Shown: piece by piece, positions 15,803-16,083 of the stretch | Layout: each line of letters begins with the position of its first letter | How positions within the stretch are numbered: position 1 is the first letter of the stretch | Assembly: GCA_031254955.1 (NCBI GenBank) | Contig: JAIRTK010000158.1 | Location: 1-16,083 of the forward strand | Source: Opitutaceae bacterium | GTDB lineage: Bacteria; Verrucomicrobiota; Verrucomicrobiia; Opitutales; Opitutaceae | DNA: 16,083 nucleotides | Direction: 5' to 3' | Program-made: the position numbers and the translations under genes | The notes under the pieces: generated by a model | Database searches by the model: none | Told to the model about the DNA's origin: nothing | The model's input: only the letters and a program-made list of their open reading frames with translations

Positions 15803-15938
15803 CCCCCCCCATCGTTCTCATTCTCATTCTCTCTACATTATCTTCCTCTTCCCACTTCCCACTTTCTTTCCCATCACTCTTTTCCCACTTTCTTTTTATG
15901 GTTCCCTGCTCTTTTCAATGACTGAGAAGCGAGATTTC

Positions 15939-15964
15939 ACCACGGAGGCACGGAGGACACGGAG
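15939..15964. repeat. CACGGAGG-type dispersed repeat
   Basis: CACCACGGAGGCACGGAGGA, continuing ACACGGAG, is built of three CACGGAG words. A shorter relative, AGCACGGAGGCATGAAG, lies at 10841-10857. From memory, this sequence family is widely dispersed in bacterial genomes. Confidence 0.6.
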
Positions 15965-16053
15965 CCCAGAGAGAGTCTTTTCATGCGACTTGTTCGCCAA
16001 CCCGCGTCCGCCCCCGCGCCCGCCGCCGCCCCGCCCCTTGGGGCGGAAGCGCC

Positions 16054-16083
16054 GGTATGGAGGCCTCACCGCGGCCACCCCAA
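16054..16083 (+). repeat. Start of a further palindromic element, cut by the window end
   Basis: GGTATGGAGGCCTCACCGCG, continuing GCCACCCC, matches the left arm of the element at 760-787 in most positions. Only the first 30 bases are inside the window. Confidence 0.6.

Larger units (their letters stand above)
15803..16083. other. Repeat-filled tail after priA
   Basis: No gene is supported. Contents in order: a pyrimidine-rich tract (about 15810-15905), a CACCACGGAGGCACGGAGGA motif (15939-15958), a GC-only block with the hairpin CCGCCCC-TT-GGGGCGG (16031-16046), and the start of another palindromic element at 16054 that is cut by the window end. No obvious intrinsic terminator for priA is present. 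Confidence 0.7.

Overview
The window is high-GC bacterial DNA with seven protein-coding genes, separated by gaps packed with dispersed repeats. I see no rRNA, tRNA, CRISPR array, transposase or integrase. The gene set, the mostly absent Shine-Dalgarno sequences and the dense palindromic and low-complexity repeats suggest a Verrucomicrobiota member of Opitutaceae type. That placement is inferred from style; there is no marker gene to prove it.

Layout. (1) 97-4623, plus strand: a tightly coupled pair, an MMPL/RND-type membrane exporter of 1007 codons followed 9 bases later by a B12-binding radical SAM enzyme. The exporter's two periplasmic loops carry a 36-bp minisatellite and two in-frame copies of a roughly 123-bp palindromic element. 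(2) 4624-4925: a pyrimidine-rich tract, three hairpins in a row and a REP-like hairpin. (3) 4926-6059, minus: an unrecognised putative lipoprotein with less GC-rich sequence, bracketed by an inverted 12-mer. (4) 6311-8181, minus: a secreted calcineurin-like phosphoesterase followed by a secreted SGNH/GDSL hydrolase, probably one operon. (5) 8182-8673: a 250-bp pyrimidine-then-purine tract and the htpG leader. (6) 8674-10584, plus: htpG (Hsp90). (7) 10585-11370: no gene, a repeat nursery with a 93-bp duplication and several REP-like hairpins. (8) 11371-13176, minus: a fusion of a lipoyl domain, an E3-binding (PSBD) domain and a complete KAS III (FabH-type) domain. (9) 13177-13564: gap with a heptamer-built inverted repeat. 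(10) 13565-15802, plus: priA, then a repeat-filled tail to the window end.

How the genes may work together. Two loci point to lipid or acyl-chain chemistry. The exporter and radical SAM pair looks like the edge of a lipid-type gene cluster that lies mostly upstream of the window. The lipoyl-PSBD-KAS III protein has the architecture of a dehydrogenase-complex E2 whose acyltransferase core was replaced by a condensing enzyme. This suggests direct hand-off of an acyl-lipoyl intermediate into fatty-acid or polyketide initiation. htpG and priA are ordinary housekeeping genes.

The strongest candidates for something undescribed are the lipoyl-PSBD-KAS III fusion and the palindromic element that sits twice, in one reading frame, inside the exporter gene.
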